Source: JBMYTN01 sp049604415
GTDB lineage: Bacteria > Pseudomonadota > Alphaproteobacteria > Rhodospirillales > Rhodospirillaceae
Direction of reading: 5' to 3'
Length of the DNA: 64,000 nt
Assembly: GCA_049604415.1 (NCBI GenBank)
Contig: JBMYTN010000014.1
Span: 27,727-91,726 of the forward strand
Shown: piece by piece, positions 33,298-41,207 of the stretch
Position numbering within the stretch: the first letter of the stretch is position 1
Layout of the letters: every line of letters begins with the position of its first letter
The notes under the pieces: model-generated
What the model was told of the DNA's origin: nothing
The model's input: only the letters and a program-made list of their open reading frames with translations
Databases searched by the model: none
Position numbers and translations under genes: made by a program

Positions 33298-34506
33298 ATG
33301 ACAATTGGGAATTCGGTCATGAATGCCTATGGCACGACCATTTTCACGGTTATGTCGCAGTTGGCTGTTGCCCATAAGGCGATCAATCTGGGCCAGGGCA
33401 CTCCGGAAGGGCTAGAGCCGCCAGAAATCATCGCTGCGGCGGCCAGAGCCATAGAGCGCGGACCACATCAATACCCGCCGATGATGGGCGTGCCAAGATT
33501 ACGCCAGGCCATCGCCGAGCATGCTGCGCGCTTCTACGATTTGTCCATCGACCCTGATCAAGAAGTGATGGTGACTTCCGGTGCCACGGAAGCCCTAGCG
33601 GATTGTCTGTTTGGCCTGATCGAGCCCGGGGATGAAGTCATCGTCTTTGAGCCGACCTATGACAGCTACATTCCCATCATTCGCCGGGCTGGAGGTGTGC
33701 CGGTCACGATCCGGTTGGAGCCGCCGAATTGGGATTTATCGCACGAATTGGTAGAAAAAGCCTTCTCAGACCGAACAAAATTGATCTTGATCAATACACC
33801 ACAAAATCCATGCGGTAAGGTATTTACTCGCGAAGAGTTAAAAATACTCGCAAAAAACATTGAAACCCATGACGCATACGCCATTTGTGATGAGGTGTAT
33901 GAACATTTGGTTTTTGATGGATCAGTTCATCAACCCTTGATGGCGTTTCCTGGAATGCGGGAGCGATGCATCAAAATCGGGTCGGCGGGCAAGATCTTCT
34001 CAATCACCAATTGGAAGGTGGGGTGGATCATTGCCGATGCGGCCTTAATGGCCCCAATCGCAAAGACCCACCAATTCATCACATTTACGACGCCGACCCC
34101 TTTGCAGGAAGCGGTGGCGGAAGGTTTGCAGTTTGAGGATGCGTATTTTCAGGGGCTTGTGCTGGATCTGGCTCAGAGGCGAGATCGTTTGGTCCAAGGT
34201 CTCTCCGCACTGGGCTTCAAACCGTTGACCTGTCAGGGAACCTATTTTTTGAGCGCCGATTTCAGTGCTTTGGGCTTCCCCGGTCAGGATGCTGATTTTT
34301 GCCGCAGCTTGGTTCAGGAGGCCGGTGTTGCGGCGGTCCCCCTCTCGGCGTTCTATGAAGCGGCACCGACGGGGCGAACCATTCTGCCAGAAGGCGCTGG
34401 CGATGCTGCGGCACCGCCGGGACAGACCATCCGGTTCTGTTTTGCCAAGACGGCAGCGGACATAGAGGAAGCACTGAGCCGTCTCGGGGGGCGGTTCGGA
34501 TGTTAG
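33298..34506 (+). CDS. Class I/II pyridoxal-phosphate aminotransferase
   Basis: This 402-residue fold-type I aminotransferase is of the branch containing YbdL (methionine-oxoacid) and kynurenine aminotransferases. Signatures are SQLAVAHKAINLGQGTPEG, the HHQYPPMMGVPRLRQAIAEH-like hQYPPM block, VTSGATEALADCLFGLIEPGDEV, INTPQNPCGKV, the aspartate in AICDEVYEHLV and the PLP Lys232 in GSAGKIFSITNWKVGW. The Arg in IRFCFAKT at the end binds the substrate carboxylate. A patch at about 33770-33930 uses AT-rich codons (AAA, TTA, ATA) unlike its flanks. GGGAGG before the ATG is a good ribosome-binding site. Substrate is inferred only to class. Confidence 0.85.
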   Translation: MTIGNSVMNAYGTTIFTVMSQLAVAHKAINLGQGTPEGLEPPEIIAAAARAIERGPHQYPPMMGVPRLRQAIAEHAARFYDLSIDPDQEVMVTSGATEALADCLFGLIEPGDEVIVFEPTYDSYIPIIRRAGGVPVTIRLEPPNWDLSHELVEKAFSDRTKLILINTPQNPCGKVFTREELKILAKNIETHDAYAICDEVYEHLVFDGSVHQPLMAFPGMRERCIKIGSAGKIFSITNWKVGWIIADAALMAPIAKTHQFITFTTPTPLQEAVAEGLQFEDAYFQGLVLDLAQRRDRLVQGLSALGFKPLTCQGTYFLSADFSALGFPGQDADFCRSLVQEAGVAAVPLSAFYEAAPTGRTILPEGAGDAAAPPGQTIRFCFAKTAADIEEALSRLGGRFGC

Positions 34507-34719
34507 GATCCTAAAACAACACGCCCAACCCGTCCGCATCAGGACGACCAAGAGCGGCCCCCGACGAAAACGCTTGGATGTCTTGAGGATGTCTGGGGTC
34601 GGGTGCGGTGACGGGAAGTGGTCCAGAGTGCGCAACACAACTCTTCCGTAAAAAGCGCAACACCCAAAAAGGCGCAGCGCTGCTCCGCCTTCGGCCCGCA
34701 GGTGCCAAAGGGAAGGGTG

Positions 34720-35298
34720 ATGACGCATGCGGTGCTGGTAGAAAAGGTCATTCGTCCTGCCTATGCGGATGAATTGGCTTTCTTGAGCGGTCTCTGCCTT
34801 CGATCAAAAGGCTATTGGGGCTATGCGGCCCGCGATCTCGAGGCCTTTCGCGCCATCCTAACCATCACCCAAGAGCAGTGGCGTGACGATCTGATTGGCG
34901 TGCTTGCCCAGCAACAGCCGGTTATGGCGCAAGGATCCGCTGCTCTGGGACAGCAAGGGCGACCGATCCCAGGGGAGCGGCAGATTTTTGGCCTTGTGCA
35001 GATTTCCACCGCCACACCCATCGCCTATTTGGACAAGTTGTTTGTTGAGCCAAGCAATATTGGCAGCGGCTGCGGTTTGAAGCTCCTGCGTTGGGCAGCC
35101 GATCAGGCGCGGAACAATGGGGCGAAGAAGATCCATTTATTGTCCGAACCCCATGCCAGAGGGTTTTATGAATCCCACGGCTTTGCCCAAGTGGGCTGCA
35201 AGCCTTCAGAGGTCTTTTCAGGGCGTCAGGTTCCAATCATGGAGTTAAGTCTGGAGCCGGAGGAGGAGACAGCAAGACTGGGGTGTAACAGCGCTTGA
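34720..35298 (+). CDS. GNAT family N-acetyltransferase
   Basis: The 192-residue product has a GNAT-like core. ADELAFLSGLCLRSKGYWGY forms the N-terminal strand/helix. The acceptor part IAYLDKLFVEPSNIGSGCGLKLLRWAADQARNNGAKKIHLLSE contains motif A (Q/R-x-x-G-x-G/A is degenerate here as NIGSGCG, following V in VEPS). ARGFYESHGFAQVG is the conserved motif B. Such enzymes acetylate amines or protein N-termini using acetyl-CoA. GGAAGGGTG precedes ATG 34720. An unrelated AT-poor spacer of 213 bases precedes it and tRNA-His follows after 101 bases. The degenerate motif A, Gly-rich but lacking the classical Q-x-x-G-x-A, leaves some doubt about acetyl-CoA binding. Confidence 0.7.
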   Translation: MTHAVLVEKVIRPAYADELAFLSGLCLRSKGYWGYAARDLEAFRAILTITQEQWRDDLIGVLAQQQPVMAQGSAALGQQGRPIPGERQIFGLVQISTATPIAYLDKLFVEPSNIGSGCGLKLLRWAADQARNNGAKKIHLLSEPHARGFYESHGFAQVGCKPSEVFSGRQVPIMELSLEPEEETARLGCNSA

Positions 35299-35399
35299 CG
35301 CCATTCGCCAAAGCGCGTAGAACGCCGATCTTCCTGCCTGTGGGCGCACGCCCAGACTGCGGTTTTGACTTCGGTTGACCGGATCAGGCAGTGCGGATG

Positions 35400-35476
35400 G
35401 CGGGCATAGCTCAGTTGGTTAGAGCGCCTGGTTGTGGTCCAGGAGGTCACGGGTTCGAATCCCGTTGTTCGCCCCA
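35400..35476 (+). tRNA. tRNA-His (anticodon GTG)
   Basis: A full cloverleaf: acceptor GCGGGCA/TGTTCGC (two G-T pairs), D arm GCTC...GAGC, anticodon stem CCTGG/CCAGG with loop TTGTGGT, and T arm ACGGG-TTCGAAT-CCCGT, with an encoded CCA at 35474-35476. The anticodon is GTG. Base 35399 is G opposite C73, the G-1:C73 identity pair of histidine tRNA. Confidence 0.97.
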
Positions 35477-35509
35477 CCGCCCCTCCGAAGCCTCTACGGT
35501 CGCGGACAC

Positions 35510-36409
35510 TCAGTTTCCAGACAAATCTCCGGTCGGAACAACATTCCCCAACGCGTCCAAGGTCGGATCCCTGGCGACGACGGATAATTCCACACGCCGG
35601 TTTTTCGCCCGACCCTCAGCGCTGTCATTGGACGCAATCGGACGGCTCTCGCCATAGCCTTGAATGGTGATGCGATCGGTTTGGAAGCCATGTTCCAAAA
35701 TGCGGTGCACCACCGATGTGGCGCGACTTGCGGACAAATCCCAGTTTGACCGGAACAGACCGGAACCGCTGACCGGGATATTGTCCGTGTGGCCAGAGAT
35801 ATAGATGTCCCCATCCATGGTCTTCAGGGCCGGGATGATCCGGTCAATAATCTGGCCGAACTGTTCCGTCGGGGTGCCACTGCCCGAGGGGAAGGAAATA
35901 TCCGACGGGAACCGGATGATGACCTCGTCGCCCTGACGTTCCAACTGGATCCCTGACCCGCTGATTTCCTCCTGAAGTTCCTTGCTGATCCGGGTGTAGA
36001 GCTCTTCCACCCGGGCTTGCTTCAAGATCTCTTGCTGTTCTTCCAGATCATCTTCGCTCAGGGTCGGCATTTGACCCCCGGCTGTGGCTGTATTGTCCTC
36101 TTCGCGGGTTTCCGCTTCGACCACGGGCCGCAATTGTTCTGGCTGCAAGCTCGATTGCCGGGTCGGGTCCAAGTCAGACAGAGATTTACGACCTTGGACG
36201 CCTTCCAACTCTACCATCCCTGCCAAACGGTCTTCTTCGGCAACACCAAACGCTTCCGACATGGCTCCGGCCAATTGGCGCCACTTCACAATGTCCAGCT
36301 CGGCAAAAGACAACATGAGAATGAAGAAGGTCAGCAGCAAACTCATAAGGTCTGCAAAGGTGACCAACCACAATGGCGCGCCCGCCGGGCATTTGCATTT
36401 TTCCGCCAT
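35510..36409 (-). CDS. motB: Flagellar motor stator protein MotB/PomB-like, OmpA domain
   Basis: This 299-residue stator subunit has one membrane segment with the ion-binding Asp20 in TFADLMSLLLTFFILMLSF, near the N-terminus (Cys5 and Cys7 precede it). A plug-like acidic region follows, then a Glu/Gln-rich coiled helix (LSEDDLEEQQEILKQARVEELYTRISKEL). The C-terminal OmpA-like peptidoglycan-binding domain contains ISGHTDNIPVSGSGLFRSNWDLSASRATSVV and IQGYGESRPIASNDSAEGRAKNRRVELSV. PomB-type stators use Na+. The gene follows the PomA-like gene on the same strand (103-base gap). The 3' end is 33 bases from the convergent tRNA-His. Confidence 0.88.
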   Translation of the reverse strand: MAEKCKCPAGAPLWLVTFADLMSLLLTFFILMLSFAELDIVKWRQLAGAMSEAFGVAEEDRLAGMVELEGVQGRKSLSDLDPTRQSSLQPEQLRPVVEAETREEDNTATAGGQMPTLSEDDLEEQQEILKQARVEELYTRISKELQEEISGSGIQLERQGDEVIIRFPSDISFPSGSGTPTEQFGQIIDRIIPALKTMDGDIYISGHTDNIPVSGSGLFRSNWDLSASRATSVVHRILEHGFQTDRITIQGYGESRPIASNDSAEGRAKNRRVELSVVARDPTLDALGNVVPTGDLSGN

Positions 36410-36511
36410 GGGTTCCTGCCTTCTTCCGCCGCGCCAACGGCGTCTTCGTCATCGGGGATAAATCCCCTCAAGGGGCAACTGACCGAGCCGGGACTAGGTC
36501 AATTCTAAGAC

Positions 36512-37303
36512 CTACTTTTTCTTTTTCTTGCCCTTACCGCCATCGCCGCCGCCGCCGCCGCCGCCAGCACCGGGCAGATAGATTTGCAGCATTTCGGCCA
36601 GGATCATCGGGTTCTGATTGGCCTGGATCTGCAAGGTGCTTTCGACAATCAGGTCCAGGTTCAATTGGTCCTGCTCGGTTTTTTCCGCAAGCTTGTCGGC
36701 AATGGGCAAAGCAATCAAATTGGCGATCAGGGCACCATAAAACGTCGTCAGCATGGCCACGGCCATGGCAGGGCCAATGGTGGAGCTGTCGGACATGTTG
36801 GACAGCATCTGGACCAGACCAACCAGGGTTCCAAGCATGCCAAAGGCTGGCGCGGAATCGCCAATGCCTCGGAACATCTTTTCCCCTTTTTCCTGCCGGT
36901 AGATCGTCAGGTTTACTTCCTTGACCATGGCCTCTTTGATCACCTCGGCCCCATGGCCATCGGCGCACAGGCCAATGCCGCGCTGGAAAATGTCATTTTC
37001 GACCTTGAAGCTCTCCAAGGCCCGCAAGCCGTTTTTCCGCACCGCCGTGGCCATTTCGATGGCGGTGTTGACCAGATATTCCGGATCGTTTTTGGAGTTC
37101 TTAAAGGCGATACCGGCCCCGGTTTTGAAGGCCTGCATAACATCGGACAGCGGCCATTTGATCAGGGTGGCGGCAATGGTGCCGCCGATCACGATCAGAA
37201 TACTGGGCACGTTGATGAAGGGGCCAATCCCGGAGCCCAGGAAAATAGCGACCAGGATAATGGCCGCACCGGCCACGATGCCAATGATCGTCCCTAGATC
37301 CAT
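36512..37303 (-). CDS. motA: Flagellar motor stator protein MotA/PomA-like
   Basis: This 263-residue protein has four membrane helices: TIIGIVAGAAIILVAIFL and FINVPSILIVIGGTIAATLI near the N-terminus, and PAFGMLGTLVGLVQML plus AMLTTFYGALIANLIALPIAD. A cytoplasmic loop with conserved charged residues (IEMATAVRKNGLRALE) contacts FliG. Ion conduction needs the Asp of the partner MotB/PomB. The MotA_ExbB-type C-terminal tail ends in a (Gly)7 run followed by Asp-Gly-Gly-Lys-Gly-Lys5, encoded by a GCC-repeat tract. This glycine/lysine tail is not a standard part of PomA. Start ATG 37303. It is upstream of the motB gene. Confidence 0.88.
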   Translation of the reverse strand: MDLGTIIGIVAGAAIILVAIFLGSGIGPFINVPSILIVIGGTIAATLIKWPLSDVMQAFKTGAGIAFKNSKNDPEYLVNTAIEMATAVRKNGLRALESFKVENDIFQRGIGLCADGHGAEVIKEAMVKEVNLTIYRQEKGEKMFRGIGDSAPAFGMLGTLVGLVQMLSNMSDSSTIGPAMAVAMLTTFYGALIANLIALPIADKLAEKTEQDQLNLDLIVESTLQIQANQNPMILAEMLQIYLPGAGGGGGGGDGGKGKKKKK

Positions 37304-37593
37304 GCTTTGCCCACTCCAATTGTCGGCGCGCGATTACATGCTGCTACCCGGGCTGTTACCTGGGGTGCCGTTGCAGCGCCCCGGAGCCCCCAGTGGATCT
37401 GCTCTTGGATTTGTTTAAAGCTCCACCCACAGCTCCACCATGGTTTTTTAGGACGATCACGCATGGTCATTCAAGGGGTGCCTGCATATGGAGATCGCTT
37501 TTCCGAGATTGGGTGCTCAAACAGCCCTAAGAACCAGAGTCATAAGGTGATTTTGCCCAATGTCATGCGCCAATGCCGCGCATTTTGCGGTTC
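37304..37593. other. Intergenic region upstream of the stator genes, no gene seen
   Basis: About 290 bases between the motA start and the hemerythrin 3' end. It is AT-richer (GGTTTTTTAGG, TCATAAGG) and likely holds the motA promoter on the minus strand. No sigma-28 consensus stood out and I see no coding frame. Confidence 0.3.
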
Positions 37594-38247
37594 TCAGTTT
37601 GGCGGTGTCTCGGTACCGAACAGCTTCTTGGCCTTCAGGATGATTTTATGTTCCCGATCATTCATATGTTTGATCAGGGCCGTTTCAAAGGCGTCTGCCA
37701 GTTCGCCGCCCTCGCTGACCAATTCTACGAATCGCCGCAAGATCGGTTCTTTGTCCAGTGGGATGGTGACCGTGATCGGCTCCAACCCACCTTGCCGACC
37801 ATGGGTCCGCCGATCCATGGGGCCGCTTTCTGGATCCGGGGCGCTCCGTTGGCCTGTCAGATAGGGAACATATTTTTGATCCTGGATCATGATGTGATCG
37901 AGGATCCATTTGCCGAGAAAGCTGGTGACTTTGGTCAAGTCCACGGTTTTCGGATTGGCCGCATACATGCGCCGCAACGCATTGACCATGGTTTTAAAAT
38001 CTTCGTGAGATTGGCGATGTTTATGGAAGTCCGGGTAGTGCACCCGACGTAAAAACCGCTCTTCCCGCTCAAAATGTTCATTGGCGTAGAGCACCAAGCC
38101 ATTGATCGATGCGGTGATCGATTCTGTGTCGGAACCCCGGGCATGGTGGTTTTCAATGGCATCCACCAACTCAAACAAATTGCGGTGATCGTCATCAATG
38201 GCACCAATACTGGTGGCGTAGCTATCGGACCAGCGGAATGACCCCAT
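37594..38247 (-). CDS. Bacteriohemerythrin domain protein
   Basis: The 217-residue product has the hemerythrin signature with metal ligands at His21 (DDDHRNLFELVDAIE), His58 and Glu62 (ANEHFEREERF), and His residues in HKHRQSHEDF and in WILDHIMIQDQKYVPYL. These would bind the diiron site that holds oxygen. Residues 1-130 make the bundle; the rest (from about 140) is a helical extension ending KAKKLFGTETPPN, which suggests an extra regulatory role. Hemerythrins in this group store or sense O2 and influence aerotaxis. It lies between the stator genes and two small membrane proteins, all on the minus strand. GGTGAAT lies at the upstream region, with no obvious terminator. Confidence 0.85.
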   Translation of the reverse strand: MGSFRWSDSYATSIGAIDDDHRNLFELVDAIENHHARGSDTESITASINGLVLYANEHFEREERFLRRVHYPDFHKHRQSHEDFKTMVNALRRMYAANPKTVDLTKVTSFLGKWILDHIMIQDQKYVPYLTGQRSAPDPESGPMDRRTHGRQGGLEPITVTIPLDKEPILRRFVELVSEGGELADAFETALIKHMNDREHKIILKAKKLFGTETPPN

Positions 38248-38417
38248 TTCTCAGCAATCCTCTGCATCTGTTCTGCCATTGCACTGGTTAAGCAGCAAAA
38301 TGACAGTCGACGATCATTCTTCTCGTAAGAAGAATTGCTATGTTATTCGGGAGGATTGCAGAAAAGCCACGATGTGGCCACTAAAAACCGAGTGTCTGGG
38401 TTGGTTGGCTGTAAATA

Positions 38418-38669
38418 TCAGTTCATCGCTGGCTGGATGGCATCCCAAGCGCCGTTAAACAGCACGAACACAATCAACCCGCTGATGATGACCCCGGTGA
38501 CAAAAATAAACAGCTTAATATTACGAACAAAAGCTTGCTTGCGCTGAAGACGACGGCGCTCTTCCAACTGCTTGCGTTGCAGTCGGAATTTCGCATACGC
38601 CTCGCGGCGTTTGATCAGGTCGTCTTGGGAGTATTGCTCGCTCACCGAAACTGGCTCCGCTTCTCTCAT
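38418..38669 (-). CDS. Small single-pass membrane protein, 83 aa
   Basis: The protein begins with a charged coiled-coil-like stretch (SQDDLIKRREAYAKFRLQRKQLEERRRLQRKQAFVR, about residues 13-50), then one hydrophobic helix (LFIFVTGVIISGLIVFVLFN, about 53-72) and a short exported tail. The positive-inside rule puts the N-terminus in the cytoplasm. No family was recognised. It lies upstream of the hemerythrin gene on the same strand and downstream of a 202-residue coiled-coil membrane protein. Confidence 0.6.
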   Translation of the reverse strand: MREAEPVSVSEQYSQDDLIKRREAYAKFRLQRKQLEERRRLQRKQAFVRNIKLFIFVTGVIISGLIVFVLFNGAWDAIQPAMN

Positions 38670-38791
38670 CCGCCCACATTGTACCTTAGGTAGGCATCAA
38701 TGCAGTAGAAATAAACGCCGATACAGAAGGGAACAGCTCCGAACAGTCATGCGGCTTCCGGAACAGAACCAGCCCTTTCTCAACAGGCTCA

Positions 38792-38811
38792 TAAACCGAG
38801 CGCTCGGTTTA
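38792..38811. promoter_or_regulatory. 20-bp perfect palindrome, possible TetR-type operator
   Basis: TAAACCGAGCGCTCGGTTTA is a perfect 20-base inverted repeat with no loop, too tight for an RNA hairpin terminator and typical of dimeric repressor operators (TetR-family sites look like this). It lies 123 bases upstream of the 83-aa gene (minus) and between two minus-strand genes. Confidence 0.5.
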
Positions 38812-38880
38812 GGTCAACAAGAACAAACGAAATGAGCGCTAAAGAAGAGACGCACTGCGGTATTTTGCGCACACACCAAT

Positions 38881-38935
38881 CCTTTGGGTGGGTGGATTTT
38901 GCCACTACACCCAAAGGGGCTCCACCTTTTGGTGG
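38881..38935 (-). other. Paired hairpins at the 3' side of the 202-aa coiled-coil gene
   Basis: CCTTTGGGTG (38881-38890) pairs with CACCCAAAGG (38908-38917), and CCACC/GGTGG forms a second stem around 38922-38935. They sit just past the stop at 38942. No U-tract follows on the minus strand, so a termination role is uncertain. Confidence 0.35.
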
Positions 38936-38941
38936 ATATCC

Positions 38942-39550
38942 TTATTTCCCGGGGCCGGTTGGCCGGGACGGAGCGGTTTTTGGGGTGGGCGTGGTTGGGG
39001 CGGTCACTGGGGTGGGGGCCGCGCTGCTTGTTTTTGTGGCCGGTGTTGCTGCTGACGCTGCAAGGGTGGATCCCATCGCCACGGCAACTGCAGTCTCTGC
39101 TTCCTCATCAGGGGGCTTAGACCCGGCATCGCGCACCTTTCGCGCCATCTCAACCCGCGTATTGCGTTCTTTTTCCAAGAGAGCCAGCCGCTCCTCCAGG
39201 GCTGTAACCCGATCAAAAAGTGCCCGGCGTTCTTCCGAATCGGCCTTTCGCCCTTCTTCAAAGGTTTCGAGCATGGATTTGCGCATTTCGACAAATTTTT
39301 GTTCGTTTAAGGTGGTTAGGGTGTCTTTGACCCGGCCCAATTCCTCGACCATGTCGCGCTTGAGCCATTTGCTGCGTTTTTCCAGATCTTCACCGATCTG
39401 CTTGAAATTGCCGTCCATGTCATTGCGCAGTTCAACCCGGATCTGATAAGCGCTTTTGACCAGGGAGGACATATAGCTCACCAATGCGCCCACAAGCATG
39501 ATGGTGATGGCCAAACCGACCGTTATGAGGATCAGCGTAAAGAGATCCAT
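38942..39550 (-). CDS. Coiled-coil membrane protein with Pro/Thr/Ala tail
   Basis: The 202-residue protein opens with a membrane anchor (LFTLILITVGLAITIMLVGALVSYM, about residues 3-27). A long charged coiled coil follows (FKQIGEDLEKRSKWLKRDMVEELGRVKDTLTTLNEQKFVEMRKSMLETFEEGRKADSEERRALFDRVTALEERLALLEKERNTRVEMARKV). It ends in a low-complexity Pro/Thr/Ala tail. The design is like a scaffold or motility-associated coiled-coil anchor. No domain family is recognised. It is the first gene of a minus-strand block with the 83-aa protein, hemerythrin and stator genes. Confidence 0.55.
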   Translation of the reverse strand: MDLFTLILITVGLAITIMLVGALVSYMSSLVKSAYQIRVELRNDMDGNFKQIGEDLEKRSKWLKRDMVEELGRVKDTLTTLNEQKFVEMRKSMLETFEEGRKADSEERRALFDRVTALEERLALLEKERNTRVEMARKVRDAGSKPPDEEAETAVAVAMGSTLAASAATPATKTSSAAPTPVTAPTTPTPKTAPSRPTGPGK

Positions 39551-39806
39551 AGGGGTTTACCGATCACTGATGGGGAGCAGGCCGCAAAGGCAGAACGCCC
39601 GACAGAGAGGGACGCAGTGCGGTTGGGGCATCGACGGCTCCTGGTGAGGAGAAAGATCCGGACCGCCCAGCATCGGGAGGCTCGATCGCCAGAGATCACA
39701 ATTGACCTGAAGGCGCTTCACAGTAGGCGGGGACGGGTGTGAATTCAACCTTGTGCCGGGGGCCAAATAAGCTTGGATCCCCCGACCTTGTGCATGGAAC
39801 AGATAG

Positions 39807-41168
39807 ATGAGCCAAGAGGCCGAAAGCCAGCAGCGGATCCGCGATTGGATCAGCGATCATGCCATTGAAGAAGTCGAGTGCATGGTCCCGGATCTGACCG
39901 GTATTGCGCGGGGCAAGATCCTGCCCCAGGCCAAATTCTTGTCCGGCTTGGAAAATCGGGGCCTGCGTCTGCCAGAATCGATTTTTACCCAGACAGTGAC
40001 CGGAGATTACCCTGAAGACGACCCCATCGATGTCGCCGATGCGGATGTGTTCCTGGTCCCGGATCCCGATAGCATCCGCCCGGTCCCTTGGAACCATGAT
40101 CCCACCGCGCAATTGATCCATGACTGCACCTACCGGGATGGCAGTTTGGTTGAAGCGGCTCCGCGCCAGGTGCTGAAGCGGGTTCTGGCCCGCTTCGAGG
40201 AGGTCGATTGGGTGCCTGTGGTCGCCCCAGAGCTGGAATTCTATTTGGTGAAAGCCAATGACGACCCGGATTACCCCTTGGAACCGCCGGTGGGACGCTC
40301 AGGGCGCCGGGATGCAGGCCGCCAAGCCTATGGCATTGACGCGGTCAATGAGTTCGATCCCCTGTTCGAGGACATCTACGATTATTGCGAAGCCCAAGAT
40401 TTGGATGTCGACACCCTGCATCACGAAAGTGGCTCCGGCCAAATCGAAATCAATTTTAACCATGGCAATGCTTTGGACTTAGCAGACCAAGTGTTCCTGT
40501 TTAAGCGGACCGTGCGTCAAGCGGCCATGGCCCATGGGGTGTTTGCCACTTTCATGGCCAAGCCGCTGGAGGGGCAGCCGGGCAGCTCCATGCATATCCA
40601 TCAGTCGATGATCGACCGCAAAACCGGACGCAATCTCTTCGCCCAGGGCGATGAGGGCAGCTCTGACCTGTTTCGGTTCCACATTGGTGGCCTGCAACGC
40701 TATTTGCCGCAATGCATGACCATGCTGGCACCAAATGTGAACTCCTATCGGCGGTTGGTGCCCGACATGGATGCGCCGATCAATATCTCTTGGGGATTTG
40801 ACAATCGCACCGTGGGTCTTCGGGTGCCCTTTGCCGATGCGTCGGGACGGCGGGTTGAGAACCGCCTGACCGGGGCCGATGCCAATCCCTATCTGGCCAT
40901 CGCCGCGTCCTTAGCCTGCGGTTGGTTGGGCATGGCAAAAGCCGTTGAGCCAGAAGCCCCGGTCACGGGAAATGCCTATGAGCGCGAGCATGGCCTGCCG
41001 AGACACTTGCCCGACGCGCTCTACCGGTTCTCCCAGGCGTCGGATCTGCACAGCGTGTTGGGGGAGGATTTTGTCCGCGTCTTTACCTCGGTCAAATGGG
41101 CGGAATGGAACGCTTATATGCAGGTCGTGTCCAGCTGGGAGCGGGAATATCTGCTGCTGAATGTTTGA
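39807..41168 (+). CDS. Glutamine synthetase-like ligase (PuuA / gamma-glutamylpolyamine synthetase type)
   Basis: This 453-residue member of the GS family carries the catalytic domain ELEFYLVKANDDPDYPLEPP, the ATP-binding loop FMAKPLEGQPGSSMHIHQSM, the APNVNSYRRLVPDMDAPI substrate part and GADANPYLAIAASLA. It lacks the adenylylation-loop sequence of GlnA. The N-terminal helix (EAESQQRIRDWISDHAIEEVECMVPDLTGIARGK) is typical of the PuuA/SpuB/GlnT group that links glutamate to polyamines or other amines. The next gene is an MFS transporter on the same strand, spaced for a unit, so a polyamine or amine substrate is inferred. This differs from the true GlnA at 30789. Confidence 0.75.
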   Translation: MSQEAESQQRIRDWISDHAIEEVECMVPDLTGIARGKILPQAKFLSGLENRGLRLPESIFTQTVTGDYPEDDPIDVADADVFLVPDPDSIRPVPWNHDPTAQLIHDCTYRDGSLVEAAPRQVLKRVLARFEEVDWVPVVAPELEFYLVKANDDPDYPLEPPVGRSGRRDAGRQAYGIDAVNEFDPLFEDIYDYCEAQDLDVDTLHHESGSGQIEINFNHGNALDLADQVFLFKRTVRQAAMAHGVFATFMAKPLEGQPGSSMHIHQSMIDRKTGRNLFAQGDEGSSDLFRFHIGGLQRYLPQCMTMLAPNVNSYRRLVPDMDAPINISWGFDNRTVGLRVPFADASGRRVENRLTGADANPYLAIAASLACGWLGMAKAVEPEAPVTGNAYEREHGLPRHLPDALYRFSQASDLHSVLGEDFVRVFTSVKWAEWNAYMQVVSSWEREYLLLNV

Positions 41169-41207
41169 TCATTCTAGGGTGTAGCGCAGGCAAGAAGGAC
41201 AGTGAGC

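Noticed and set aside
34503..34514. TTAGGATCCTAA palindrome at the aminotransferase stop
   Set aside because: No terminator U-tract and no conserved partner; probably a chance palindrome around a stop and a GGATCC site.
38832..39446. Plus-strand frame of 204 codons beginning near a palindrome
   Set aside because: After about 40 residues it is a Ser/Arg-rich shadow of the minus-strand coiled-coil gene.
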